Notes under the pieces: generated by a model
What the model saw: the letters and a program-made list of their open reading frames with translations, nothing else
The model's database searches: none
What the model was told of the DNA's origin: nothing
In this document: in pieces, positions 1 to 10,235 of the stretch
Position numbering within the stretch: the stretch's first letter is position 1
Layout of the letters: each line of letters begins with the position of its first letter
Source of the DNA: a virus
Length of the DNA stretch: 23,166 nucleotides
Direction: 5' to 3' (one strand)
Virus record (IMG/VR): IMGVR_UViG_3300020472_001756
Span: 1-23,166 of that record
Made by a program: the position numbers and the translations under genes

Positions 1-3000
1 AAAGCAGGGTTACGTGATTTCATAATAATCTTCACAGCAAATGATGAAAACTCAGGAAGATCTTCAACGCTATAAGTCAATTCTTGATATGATGATTGTT
101 TTTCTGTAATACTACTGACAGAATTTTCTGAGGTAGCAATAACATTAACATCTGGTAGACCTGTATCATTAAAGTATACCCATTCAATATCTTCAAAATT
201 CTCTTGAGATGAAGATTTCTTTATTCTATATAGGATCCCAATATTGTTAATATCACTTGTATTAGCAGTGATCTTGACATTAATTCCTGTTGCTGGATTT
301 TGAATTGCAACTTCTTTAGTTACATACTTAGCAATTGAAGAACTATCTTTAGATTTAATATCCGAGATATAATCAACACCATCTGTATATGATACTTTAG
401 ATACTTGAATAAATGCTACTTCATCTGCATTTTGTCCTGTGTATGAAATAAAATCACCAACACGGAAGATATCTTCACCTTGAGTGCTTACAGAAGAACT
501 TCTTGTTAAAGAAGTAGTACTACCAGATTTACTCATGTAATCATTATCAATTGGTTGCTTGTTATTAGTAACAGTAAGTTTTCCTAACTTGCTATCCCAA
601 ATAACAATAGCAGCATCAATCTTATTATCATAAGTATTTGTAAATCCTTCTGAACTTCTTGCAGTTACTTTAGTAATTGCTGTTGTATTAGGGAAGACAG
701 GAGTTTTTTTATCTATATCATTAGTTACAGAAACAGAAACCTTCCTAGTACCATCATCATTTAAATAAGTTTGATCACCAAACTTCAGTGTTTCTCCTGG
801 TTGGAAAACATTTGTTGTCTTAATATTTACTGTTATTTTCGTTCCATCTACTTTAACAATGTAACCAGAAGCATTGCTTGTTACTCCAGTTACTGTTTGC
901 AATTCAACTTCACTATTTTCTACAGCAGCAATTGTTGTTGTGTTACCAGAACCAACACTCTGAGTAGTATGTGTATTTTCAACTGTAAATTCATAAACAG
1001 GATAAAACTCAAGAACTTGATCTCTACGTCCAAATCTATCTTCTTGTCCTGTAGAATTCTCAATTCTATTAGAAATAGTTTTTATAGAAGCTTTAGAAAG
1101 ATCAATAATTGGAGAAAGATGAGACACTGTACTTGTAAGATCAATCTTATATGTTATAGATCTATCAATATTATTAATTGATTCATTAATTCTAGAAGCA
1201 ATTAACTTTTGATTAATAAAGAAGAAATCTTCATTCAAGAAAGTCTTTTCATAATTTGATTGACTGTATGATGTAAATGTACCTACAGCATCATCTATTG
1301 GTCTAATATTTGTTGTCTTAATAGAAGCATTTAGACTGGTTTGTGTAAATGATAAGTTAGGAACAATAGCATGTATTTTTTCAAACTTTCTATTATATGA
1401 TGCTAGTACATTTGTACCACCACCTATAGCATTGGAAGATGCTCTAGTAGCAGATGTAATAATATAATTATCAACACTAGTATTTGTAACCTGATATAAA
1501 TCAGAATTTATTGATGATGCTGTGATACCACCAACATCTTTTGATCCTTTAAAGAACACATAAGATTTACCATCAGAATCAAATCCATTATCTGAATGAT
1601 GTACTTTAACTTTATAGTTGTTATTCTTAAATAAACTAGAAGTAGCACCAGATTCTGCTGAAGCATTTGTTACTATTGGATTTACATCAAGAATTTCAAA
1701 CCCAGTATTCTCATTTGTAAGAAGTAATTCTGCTGGTCTTGTAATATCAAATTCAGCACGATGCAAAGAAAACTTAAGATCTTCAAATAGATCCTCTGTC
1801 CAAGCATTAGTATTCTGAGACTTGAAGAGAGAACCAAGTGCAGGTTGAGATGTGACAGTTGTACTAGTGGCAATTTCTACCTCACCTAATTTAGAAGCCC
1901 AAACAAGATAATCAATAGAGTCTGTCTCAAGAACAAGAGCATACTCAGTATCATTTTGTAGATATACAGGATGATCAAAAGTGAAACTAGTGGGAGTTGT
2001 AGACTGTACTACACTACCTGTAGTGTCATCAACTGCTACACCCATTCTCACTGCTGGACTATCAATAGTAATTACTGATTCAATAACTGCTCCTGAATTA
2101 CCAGTACCTGTACCTGCTATAACAACGGCAGGAGGTTCTGTATACTCCGATCCAGAAAGAACTAATTCTGAGTAATATACTTTACCACCAGACACCCTTA
2201 CAATAGCAGTTGCTGTACCGCCACCTGGATTTTGAGGACTTTCAACTGTTATAACAGCAGAATCATAAGAAGATCCTGTATTTGTTATTTTTAAATCTGT
2301 TACTCTACCAGAATCTTTTGCTATCTTAAGAGTATTAGTAGTATTATTTGTATTGTTAGCAAGAATCAAAGATGGAATAGTAAGATTCTCATCTTGCTGG
2401 AATGATACACCAGTATGATTATCAAGAACTAATGTATAAACTTGATCACTAGTTAAATTATAGATACCATCTGTTGATGCTATAACCTCTATATTATTCT
2501 TATCAAATATTTTAGAAATTGGACCAGAAGCATTAGATGATGATCCAGTTATTTTTTCACCTTTAGTTATACTAAGAGTAGAACTAGCAATTACTCTTAA
2601 ATAAGTATCAGGTGTAATAACCTTTTGTGTACCTGGAATAATATTCTTACCAGGCTTACTATTATCTACATCAGTTAAATAAACTCTAATTGGAATATCA
2701 CTACTTTTTTTATTAAAGAATAAATCAATACCTGTTGTAAATACTCCACCATCAAAGTTTTCTACCTTGAATGTTTGAGCAAGAGGATTTGGTCTAATTG
2801 GGTTATCTGTATTACTATCAGTTACCTGAGTTCCTTCATTGGATTTAAAGAATGCAGGAGATGTGGAAATAATAGATGAAGGATTTTCAGGAACTAATCC
2901 AGTAGCATAATATTTAACTTCAGCATAAGTTTCTACATTTTCTTTATTCTCATCTACAGAACTTGATGTAAATCTAATTGTTTTAACACCAGTTGTAAAT

Positions 3001-6000
3001 CTAACTTCATTTGCTGCATCATCATAAGATACAGTACTTACATCACCAGTCCAAGTAGCATTTTCTCTAGGTGGTTGTCCAGCAGGTATTAATACAACAC
3101 CACTGGCATTACCATTTGCATCTGTAGTAACTGATCCATTAAATGCAGATAAAGAATTACCAGCAATACCAGTATACCTAGTATCTGGATTTACCCAACG
3201 AGCAATATTATGTCCTTCCATAAAGACATGAACTCTGGTATTTGGTTTTAAACGATTAATTACAAACTTAACAGGAATACTTCTTGCAAAGAATGATAAA
3301 GAAGTAGACACAACATTAGAACCCACTCCTTTAGTAGTAAGTCCTTTACCAATTTCATTATTCTGTGGACTAATATTTGAAGAACTACTAACAGAAGCAT
3401 TAGAAACATTAGAATCTGCTAGATTACTATTAGTATCAGCAAATGATCCAAGATTAAAGAAAGATCTATTTGCTCCAATCCAATTTACTTTATATGAATT
3501 GTAAAGACTTGCAAAAGCATTTCTAACTTTACTCTTTGCAAGGAATATAGAATATAGATTAGTATTATTATCAGTTACTAATGGAGCAACAGAATTATCA
3601 TACCAAGAATCTACATTAGGTCCAATAAAGGAATCACCAACATATTGCAGAACAACAAATGGATTTGGATTGATTGTTCTTGTAGCAAAAGAATTTCCTA
3701 ATAGATTCAAATTTGTATATGGAAGAGATATAAAATCTCCTGTCTTCTTATAACCAGAAATTGATCTTTGATCATCTCTAGTATTAATTTCTTCTAATTT
3801 AAATGAATCCTCTTTAGATTCTGATCTCATTACAGATTGTTGGGTATCAACACCACACTTATAATCTAATGATGTTAAAGATCCAATATTATGTGCTTCA
3901 AAATTATCAACAATAAATCCACTCTTGTAACGATTAGAACCACTAGAATCAATAATTTGCATATTAAGTGCTTGTTGTTCTAGAACACTTAACACTGTGT
4001 AATATTCTAATCTCTCAATGCGTTTCTCCAACTTACCGATATCACGCATTGTATAACGCTTGTTATCAACTGGAGTAATTCTTACATCCTTACCTGACTG
4101 AGTGTAAGCAGGAATATACAAATATGACAATGCAATAGCATCATTAACAGGATCTGGTTTAGATGGGTTGAGTGAAGAGTTTCCCTCTTTAATAATAAAT
4201 TGACCTTTATTGTTTAAGAAAACACCGTCAATCCTATCAAGATATTGTGTTTGTGTAAATGAGAATGTATATTCTAAATTATTATCTGAAGCTGGTGTAC
4301 TTGAAACGACTCCACCTCCACTAGTAAATGATCTAGTATTTGCAGAACCTAAAAGAGAATTATTCAAGTATCCAGAAATAATAGCATCATTATCTACTTT
4401 AGGTCTAAAGTCAAGAACATCTTTTAATGATACATTACCTAATGCAGGTGAATTGTATGTAGGAATATTATCAGAATTAACACCAGCTTCATGTAGGTAT
4501 GAATCTACAGTACAGAAATCACCAGCAGTATGCTCAAAGTAATCAAATGCTATAACCAATCTTCCTGTTGGTGCTTCTTCTCCTGGTTTTAATACCAATC
4601 TAGAAACATCATAAACTGTATCTCTTTGACCATTATCAAATGTAAATCTGTTTGTTACATCAGTACCAGTTACTATAACTCCATTCTTATCTACAACAGG
4701 AGCCTCTGTAGGTGATCCCATGTAAACATATCTTAGTTTATATGCATCCGCATAAGTGTATACATTTACAGATGTAGTATCATAGTCAGTACCACGGAAA
4801 GGTATGACACTATCTCCTGTAGATGTAATAACAATTCTCTTATTTGCAACTGATGTCTTAAGTCTTGGTTTTGCCTTTGTGACTTCTAATGTAGCAGTTA
4901 ATTTTAATGTTGGAAACTTACTATAGGTATTTGATGCTGTACCAAAATAATTATCTGGAAGATTTAAAGTAACACTACCAGAAGTTAATCCACTTGCAGA
5001 ATCAATTGAAGATGCAATACTTACCTGCTCTGAAGTGATGTAAATTACATCACCTTTAGATATTAAAGAAGTACCTGATGTTTCACCTGGATCAATAACA
5101 GTAACTAAGAAATTACTTTCACTAAAGGAAACAAATCTTTGTGTTCCATATTCTAATTGAGCAGCAAAGGAGAATCCACCATTTGTTAATCCACTACCCT
5201 GTCTTACAAAATCTCTTCTTAAATAATAAGATATTTTAGAATCTGAACTACTAGCAACTAAAGAACTGATTTGATTCGTTCCAGTTTTATAAAGAAGAGT
5301 TCCTTGATTAAAGTTAGAAATTGCAGGACGTACCCTAACAACACTACTATTGTTCACAGAAGCAGGAAGAGATCTATTAAGATATATTCTTGATTTAAGT
5401 ACACCAGATGGTTTAGTTGCTTGTTGTACAATTGCACGGCGAGTTGTATCAGTTATGTCACTAAACTGTATCAAATCTCCTTGCTGTAGTACTTTTGTAC
5501 TATCACCACCAAATCCATTACACTCAATAAATTTCTTACCTTGTACACCACTAAAAGTAAAATCAGTAACAGATTTAACTTCAGCATACTTTTCTTTATT
5601 TACTTCAATATCAGCAGTATACTTATTACTGTTGCCAGAACCAAATTCAGAGAAAAATGATTTAACATTCTGTGGATTGTATGTTGTTACTGCATTTCTA
5701 ACGAGAACTGGTGTAACAACAGCACCATTAGTTACAGCAGAACCAGTAGGTCCTTGTACAACATTTATTACAGGTGGTTTTGAATATTCAGTATTAACAA
5801 GTTCTCTATTTACTATAGAAGCACTAACAATTGTTAATCCAGATATATCTAATTTAATTTTTGATATATCATAATCAACACCATCAATCCTTAAATACGT
5901 ACCATCAATGTAACCAAGACCTCTCTTATTAACAATAAAGTGAGAAATAGTATTATCCTTAGCAATCTTAAGAATATTATTTCCTTCATCTTTAATTGGT

Positions 6001-8438
6001 TCACCAGATTTAAATGTTCCAAATAAAGTTTTGACCATTAAAGTCTTATGTCTACTATATGCTTTATCAGATGATCCTTCTATAACACCATATGCACCAC
6101 TCTGGATACCATAAACATATTGTCCTGTGGTAAATCCACCTGTAGGAATTGAACTGTCTAGAGTGATCTTAGTAAAGAATTGGGGATCAAAGTAAGATAG
6201 TCCAAATGTACTATTATAAACTGGATCACCATTAGATTGACGACCCTTAGATACAACAACATCTATATCTGGATTGAATCCATCTCCTCTCTCAAGTAAA
6301 CTAACATTACTTGGTTTTGTCATACCAATAATAGGTGTAGCAGTTTCGTTATAATCAACAATATGACCTACTGGTATCTTATTTGTTCCCTCTGCAAGTT
6401 CTTTTGTTAAGAAGATTTTCATCTGCTTACCAGTATCTGCGTTGTCATACTCTAGAAATAACTTATCTAAATTTTCTTTATTTCCAGTAATTGTTAATTC
6501 TAAAAAAGTTTTTGAAGTATCTGGATCAACTTCAATTCTATTAACAACAGATAAACCAATAGTTTTTACATATCCAACAGTCTTTGGAGTTGAAGCAGTT
6601 CCATGAGAAATAATATACCATATTTCTGACAATGCTTCTAATCTCTTCTCATTATTATCAGTAGATCCAGCAATTCCATTAACAGTAAGAGAAATATCTA
6701 CACCACCTCCACCACCAAGAACTGAATCTGAAATAGTAAGTATCTCATTAAATACATATCCAGATCCACCATTTGCTATAGTAATAGCTGGTACTCCATT
6801 AGCATCAACTACAACATCAAATGTTGCTCCAGTACCTGCTTTGTCAGTGGTAATAGCAACACCTGTATATGTTCCAGCAGTTCTATTAGCATCAGCAGCA
6901 CCATTACTAATGAAAGTTCCTACTGGACCAGAAGAAGCTCCACCTATACTATTAATATTATAACTATCATTTACTTCAACATATATTGTTTTAATTCCTG
7001 CATCTAGATCAAAATACTGTCCTCTACGATCTACAGTCTGTTTATCAGCAGTATCTGCTTCTGTATCATTTAATCCAATTGTTCCATCATTAAATGTTGA
7101 ACATAGAAAAACATTAGGATATGCAGTTAATTCTGCTCCATCAGCATTTACTGGTATTGTACCAAAAGTATTATTTACTCTATATGTTGGCAATCCAGAA
7201 GTTTTTAAGCGAACATCAGATCTATCAAGAGTTTCTCTTGCTTTACTAACATTTAAATATTTTGTTTCTTTATTAACAACTTCATATCCTTTAACATATG
7301 CTTTTCCAGGACCAACACTTGCTACTAACTTATCCTGTGCTTCTGTTGTTGTTAATCCATTGACCATTCCAAATTCATCAACAGAGTACACACCAAAATT
7401 TCCATTTTGTTGGTAGTATTCTCTTACATCTAGAGAGAAGTTATCAACAACATAATCTCCTGATTCATCATAAGTTCTTCTTGCTAAGGTCTTTTCAAGA
7501 AGATTGTAGTCTGTTTGTACTACTTGACTCTGTATAGAACCAGATTTAACAGTAAGTAATTGAATAAAATTCTTATCTGTAGTAGCATTATATTCATACT
7601 GTACCAGAGTTAAATCAATCTTTAACCTATTTGCACCTGGAGCACTATAATTAGTTGAACCAATTGCATTATCAAATAGAGACTCATCTGATTCTGCTGA
7701 GACAATATTCTCTACAATTTTAAATCCTATCTTTGATGATGGCTTGTTGTAATATTTGTCAACTACTAAAAGTTGTTCTGAGTTTCTTACAAAATATCCA
7801 TTTACAAAATAAATTCCTTCTTCTACTTTAACAGCAGAAGCATATCCCATTGCAGGACTCTCTAACGAGGTTGTTTCACCTGTATCAGGACTAGTAATAG
7901 AAATAGTAGTAGGAAGTACACTTCCATCGGTTCCAACCACTAAGAGTGGTGTATTAACGCCATCTACGACCTCTAGGGTCTCACCTTGACGGAAAGATTC
8001 TTCATTTCCAGCATCACCACTATTAATATAATTAACATAAACAACATCAGAAGCAGTTTCTGTTGCTACTTTCGCATCAATAACACTAGCAACAACTCCA
8101 GAAGTTAAACCCTTTAATCTCTCACCTTTTAATAAAGATATATCATATTTTTTATATACTATATTCCCATCAACATTAGTAGGAATCTCCGATACAGAAG
8201 ATAATTTAACAAAATTTAGTTTATTGTTAAGACCAACCTCACCAGGAATGACTAATTCACCCTGCTTGAAATTGTATTTACCAAAACTTTCTATCTGATT
8301 TTGCAGAATAGACTGTAACTGGGTTAACTCCCTCGCTTGGATTGAATATCCAGGGCGAAAGAGCACCTTGTAGAAGTTCTTATCTTGTGCAAAATCATCG
8401 TAGTATGGAGCTACGTTAAGGTTTGTCTTCTGAGGCAT
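1..8438 (-). CDS. Giant DUF4815-type virion structural protein, partial (3' end outside window)
   Basis: An open minus-strand frame runs from the ATG at 8438 to the left edge without a stop, giving at least 2812 residues. The start MPQKTNLNVAPYYDDF followed by FYKVLFRPGYSIQARELTQL is the typical opening of DUF4815 proteins of T4-like cyanophages. Other family landmarks are GPGKAYVKGYE near residue 376, YTMRDIGKLEKR near 1462 and RVHVFMEGHNIARWVNP near 1734. Between them lie Gly/Ser/Thr-rich beta-type repeats, including GGSGY modules. The last visible residues (VKIIMKSRNPA) resemble the region near the C-terminus of relatives, so the stop is probably not far outside (inference). The gene starts 31 bases after gp8 with GTGAG upstream of the ATG and no promoter of its own. 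Position matches T4 gp9/gp10, so a baseplate-peripheral or fibre-anchoring role is likely, but I see no direct similarity to gp9 or gp10. It is very large for a wedge-associated protein. Confidence 0.88.
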   Translation of the reverse strand, partial: MPQKTNLNVAPYYDDFAQDKNFYKVLFRPGYSIQARELTQLQSILQNQIESFGKYNFKQGELVIPGEVGLNNKLNFVKLSSVSEIPTNVDGNIVYKKYDISLLKGERLKGLTSGVVASVIDAKVATETASDVVYVNYINSGDAGNEESFRQGETLEVVDGVNTPLLVVGTDGSVLPTTISITSPDTGETTSLESPAMGYASAVKVEEGIYFVNGYFVRNSEQLLVVDKYYNKPSSKIGFKIVENIVSAESDESLFDNAIGSTNYSAPGANRLKIDLTLVQYEYNATTDKNFIQLLTVKSGSIQSQVVQTDYNLLEKTLARRTYDESGDYVVDNFSLDVREYYQQNGNFGVYSVDEFGMVNGLTTTEAQDKLVASVGPGKAYVKGYEVVNKETKYLNVSKARETLDRSDVRLKTSGLPTYRVNNTFGTIPVNADGAELTAYPNVFLCSTFNDGTIGLNDTEADTADKQTVDRRGQYFDLDAGIKTIYVEVNDSYNINSIGGASSGPVGTFISNGAADANRTAGTYTGVAITTDKAGTGATFDVVVDANGVPAITIANGGSGYVFNEILTISDSVLGGGGGVDISLTVNGIAGSTDNNEKRLEALSEIWYIISHGTASTPKTVGYVKTIGLSVVNRIEVDPDTSKTFLELTITGNKENLDKLFLEYDNADTGKQMKIFLTKELAEGTNKIPVGHIVDYNETATPIIGMTKPSNVSLLERGDGFNPDIDVVVSKGRQSNGDPVYNSTFGLSYFDPQFFTKITLDSSIPTGGFTTGQYVYGIQSGAYGVIEGSSDKAYSRHKTLMVKTLFGTFKSGEPIKDEGNNILKIAKDNTISHFIVNKRGLGYIDGTYLRIDGVDYDISKIKLDISGLTIVSASIVNRELVNTEYSKPPVINVVQGPTGSAVTNGAVVTPVLVRNAVTTYNPQNVKSFFSEFGSGNSNKYTADIEVNKEKYAEVKSVTDFTFSGVQGKKFIECNGFGGDSTKVLQQGDLIQFSDITDTTRRAIVQQATKPSGVLKSRIYLNRSLPASVNNSSVVRVRPAISNFNQGTLLYKTGTNQISSLVASSSDSKISYYLRRDFVRQGSGLTNGGFSFAAQLEYGTQRFVSFSESNFLVTVIDPGETSGTSLISKGDVIYITSEQVSIASSIDSASGLTSGSVTLNLPDNYFGTASNTYSKFPTLKLTATLEVTKAKPRLKTSVANKRIVITSTGDSVIPFRGTDYDTTSVNVYTYADAYKLRYVYMGSPTEAPVVDKNGVIVTGTDVTNRFTFDNGQRDTVYDVSRLVLKPGEEAPTGRLVIAFDYFEHTAGDFCTVDSYLHEAGVNSDNIPTYNSPALGNVSLKDVLDFRPKVDNDAIISGYLNNSLLGSANTRSFTSGGGVVSSTPASDNNLEYTFSFTQTQYLDRIDGVFLNNKGQFIIKEGNSSLNPSKPDPVNDAIALSYLYIPAYTQSGKDVRITPVDNKRYTMRDIGKLEKRIERLEYYTVLSVLEQQALNMQIIDSSGSNRYKSGFIVDNFEAHNIGSLTSLDYKCGVDTQQSVMRSESKEDSFKLEEINTRDDQRSISGYKKTGDFISLPYTNLNLLGNSFATRTINPNPFVVLQYVGDSFIGPNVDSWYDNSVAPLVTDNNTNLYSIFLAKSKVRNAFASLYNSYKVNWIGANRSFFNLGSFADTNSNLADSNVSNASVSSSSNISPQNNEIGKGLTTKGVGSNVVSTSLSFFARSIPVKFVINRLKPNTRVHVFMEGHNIARWVNPDTRYTGIAGNSLSAFNGSVTTDANGNASGVVLIPAGQPPRENATWTGDVSTVSYDDAANEVRFTTGVKTIRFTSSSVDENKENVETYAEVKYYATGLVPENPSSIISTSPAFFKSNEGTQVTDSNTDNPIRPNPLAQTFKVENFDGGVFTTGIDLFFNKKSSDIPIRVYLTDVDNSKPGKNIIPGTQKVITPDTYLRVIASSTLSITKGEKITGSSSNASGPISKIFDKNNIEVIASTDGIYNLTSDQVYTLVLDNHTGVSFQQDENLTIPSLILANNTNNTTNTLKIAKDSGRVTDLKITNTGSSYDSAVITVESPQNPGGGTATAIVRVSGGKVYYSELVLSGSEYTEPPAVVIAGTGTGNSGAVIESVITIDSPAVRMGVAVDDTTGSVVQSTTPTSFTFDHPVYLQNDTEYALVLETDSIDYLVWASKLGEVEIATSTTVTSQPALGSLFKSQNTNAWTEDLFEDLKFSLHRAEFDITRPAELLLTNENTGFEILDVNPIVTNASAESGATSSLFKNNNYKVKVHHSDNGFDSDGKSYVFFKGSKDVGGITASSINSDLYQVTNTSVDNYIITSATRASSNAIGGGTNVLASYNRKFEKIHAIVPNLSFTQTSLNASIKTTNIRPIDDAVGTFTSYSQSNYEKTFLNEDFFFINQKLIASRINESINNIDRSITYKIDLTSTVSHLSPIIDLSKASIKTISNRIENSTGQEDRFGRRDQVLEFYPVYEFTVENTHTTQSVGSGNTTTIAAVENSEVELQTVTGVTSNASGYIVKVDGTKITVNIKTTNVFQPGETLKFGDQTYLNDDGTRKVSVSVTNDIDKKTPVFPNTTAITKVTARSSEGFTNTYDNKIDAAIVIWDSKLGKLTVTNNKQPIDNDYMSKSGSTTSLTRSSSVSTQGEDIFRVGDFISYTGQNADEVAFIQVSKVSYTDGVDYISDIKSKDSSSIAKYVTKEVAIQNPATGINVKITANTSDINNIGILYRIKKSSSQENFEDIEWVYFNDTGLPDVNVIATSENSVSSITEKQSSYQELTYSVEDLPEFSSFAVKIIMKSRNPA

Positions 8439-8469
8439 CTCACTTTTCGTCTAACTTGGATTTGGTAGA

Positions 8470-10179
8470 TTAGAATTCAATTACAAGCTTGATGTCCTCA
8501 ATCTGGTCAGGAGCTCTTGTAATCAGTCTTCTGTTCTCTATGTATACGATATCTCCAGAGTCAGGTTTAATTTCAGGAGTTGCAATGCCGTCAGTGAAAG
8601 CGATATCAGCAAGTGCTGTATCTTGTGTATCATCAACTGCACCAGTTGCTGTTGAAGTAGCACCAGTTACATTACCTGTTCCACTAAATGCTACAACTTT
8701 ACCCTCATGGGTATGAAGTTCAGGGGATTGGAAATATTTTACAATTTTATTGGTGCTGTCATAAGAAACAACAGTACCCTTTGCATTTGTACCAGCTTGA
8801 GTAATAACTTCATCAGGAACATAATCTGCTGATGGGTTAGTAATCTTTAAAGCAAAAGTACCACGCAATGTAGTTGCTGTAGACTTAGTGGATGTTCCCC
8901 AATCTACAGGATCTTGGATAATTCCGATTCTACGGAAATCATTATCAACAGGGAAATCACCAGAACCTTCTGCATAAGTTAGACGAATATTCGTCATAAC
9001 TCTCTTAGCATAGAATTCAGATGGTAGATCAGCACCGTGACCACCTTCAGGTGAAAGTATTGCAACTATGTGTGCAGTAGCAGCAGCTGGCCATGAACCA
9101 ACAGCAGCACTTAGAGCAGAATCTTGGAAAGCATTGCCATCAACTACACGAACATTCGCATAAGTATAACCACTACCAGCATCTTCTATCTCAACAGTGC
9201 TTACTGCACCACCAGCAGTAGTAACAATCTTAACTATACCACCAGTTCCATCTCCATCAATAGGTACATAGAAAGTGGAAGTAGCAGGAAGAGCAGCACT
9301 GTTGCCACCATCTAATGCTACATGTACAGCACCAGAAACAGCAGCAGGACCATCATAGGTTCCAATTGGCATAAAGTCGCTAGACAAGAAAGCAATAACC
9401 TCACCTGTTGAAAGGGTGTACATATACTTCCATACATATCCATTTGCTACTCCTTCAGAGTATATTCCGTTAGAATATGCTCCTTCACCAGCAGAAGGTG
9501 TCTTCTTAGGTTCAAACTGAACATTTGTTCCAGTTGGACTAGCAGGACTTGTACCATTGTAGATACACTTGAATACCTCATAATTAGAGTTCATTACATA
9601 ATACTTAGATCCAGACAATGAAGAACTACCTAATGCTGTTTGTACACCCAATGCTCCACCACCAGCTGGTGTTGCAGAGTAATCAGGACGATACATGTCA
9701 AACTTAGGATTTGTTGTTAAACTCCAGTTGTAACGAGGAGCAACGTGACGAGCTTGATCACTGATGATTCGCTTGGCAGCAATGATATCATCATATACTC
9801 TTGCTTTTTCTGTTTGATTGTCTAGAGGAGCAGGAGGAGCATCTTCAGTCGCATATCTAAAACTTCTTATCTTAGCAGTAGCACCACTAACTGCTTGTGT
9901 CAATGTACTACCTGCGGTAGGAGCAGCAGTAGACGCTGTAGTGGATAACAATAGACTATTATCATAGATAGCAACAACACTTGCTCCTGCAAGTGGTCCA
10001 CCATCTATTGTGTTAGTTGTATCCCATGTTCCCGTAGGATTGGAAATTTCAACATAACTATACCAACTGGTAGGCCGACCAACAAAGAAATACATGTTAG
10101 TTGGTGCTGCCTCACCTAAAGACTCTAAGAATTGCTTCGCATTGAAGATTCTAAATTTTTCTGAAATAATAGCTGCCAT
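8470..10179 (-). CDS. 8: Baseplate wedge subunit, T4 gp8-like
   Basis: A 569-residue protein that would bind the outside of the baseplate wedge. Similarity to T4 gp8 (334 aa) is visible at several points. The N-terminus ISEKFRIFNAKQFLESLG then FFVGRPTSW corresponds to the T4 start (SKFR... FGRSEPW). APRYNW near residue 147 matches PRRDW, and GYVWKYMYTL matches YVWEYLFEI. DFRRIGIIQDP matches GFRQISIITNP, and the C-terminus VYIENRRLITRAPDQIEDI matches IYMENRPPIIMAMDQTEEI. The extra length comes from insertions: a TQAVSGATAKI module near residue 95, a block with a GSGYTYANVRV motif near residues 310-360, and ITQAGTNAKGTVV near residue 460. These resemble modules in the neighbouring gp7-like and DUF4815 proteins. 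The gene has its own late promoter candidates in the 55-base gap upstream. A weak purine-rich AAGAG precedes the ATG. Confidence 0.9.
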   Translation of the reverse strand: MAAIISEKFRIFNAKQFLESLGEAAPTNMYFFVGRPTSWYSYVEISNPTGTWDTTNTIDGGPLAGASVVAIYDNSLLLSTTASTAAPTAGSTLTQAVSGATAKIRSFRYATEDAPPAPLDNQTEKARVYDDIIAAKRIISDQARHVAPRYNWSLTTNPKFDMYRPDYSATPAGGGALGVQTALGSSSLSGSKYYVMNSNYEVFKCIYNGTSPASPTGTNVQFEPKKTPSAGEGAYSNGIYSEGVANGYVWKYMYTLSTGEVIAFLSSDFMPIGTYDGPAAVSGAVHVALDGGNSAALPATSTFYVPIDGDGTGGIVKIVTTAGGAVSTVEIEDAGSGYTYANVRVVDGNAFQDSALSAAVGSWPAAATAHIVAILSPEGGHGADLPSEFYAKRVMTNIRLTYAEGSGDFPVDNDFRRIGIIQDPVDWGTSTKSTATTLRGTFALKITNPSADYVPDEVITQAGTNAKGTVVSYDSTNKIVKYFQSPELHTHEGKVVAFSGTGNVTGATSTATGAVDDTQDTALADIAFTDGIATPEIKPDSGDIVYIENRRLITRAPDQIEDIKLVIEF

Positions 10180-10217
10180 TGTCTAATACTCTTGTTTTTT
10201 AAAGACTGAATCTGGTT

Positions 10218-10235
10218 TATTTATACGTATTTATT
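10218..10235 (-). promoter_or_regulatory. Tandem late promoter octamers upstream of gp8
   Basis: In the 55-base gap between the gp7-like gene and gp8 the minus strand carries AATAAATA (10235-10228) and, exactly ten bases on, TATAAATA (10225-10218). Both fit the late NATAAATA consensus. The second is about 39 bases before the gp8 ATG and the first overlaps the gp7 stop codon. Confidence 0.6.

Noticed and set aside
5350-5874. Plus-strand open frame of 174 codons, and similar plus-strand frames at 771, 1618, 1981, 4210, 8489, 11309 and 15942
   Set aside because: All lie antisense to clearly coding minus-strand frames, have unusual composition (Ser, Cys, Asn, Ile-rich) and no family resemblance.
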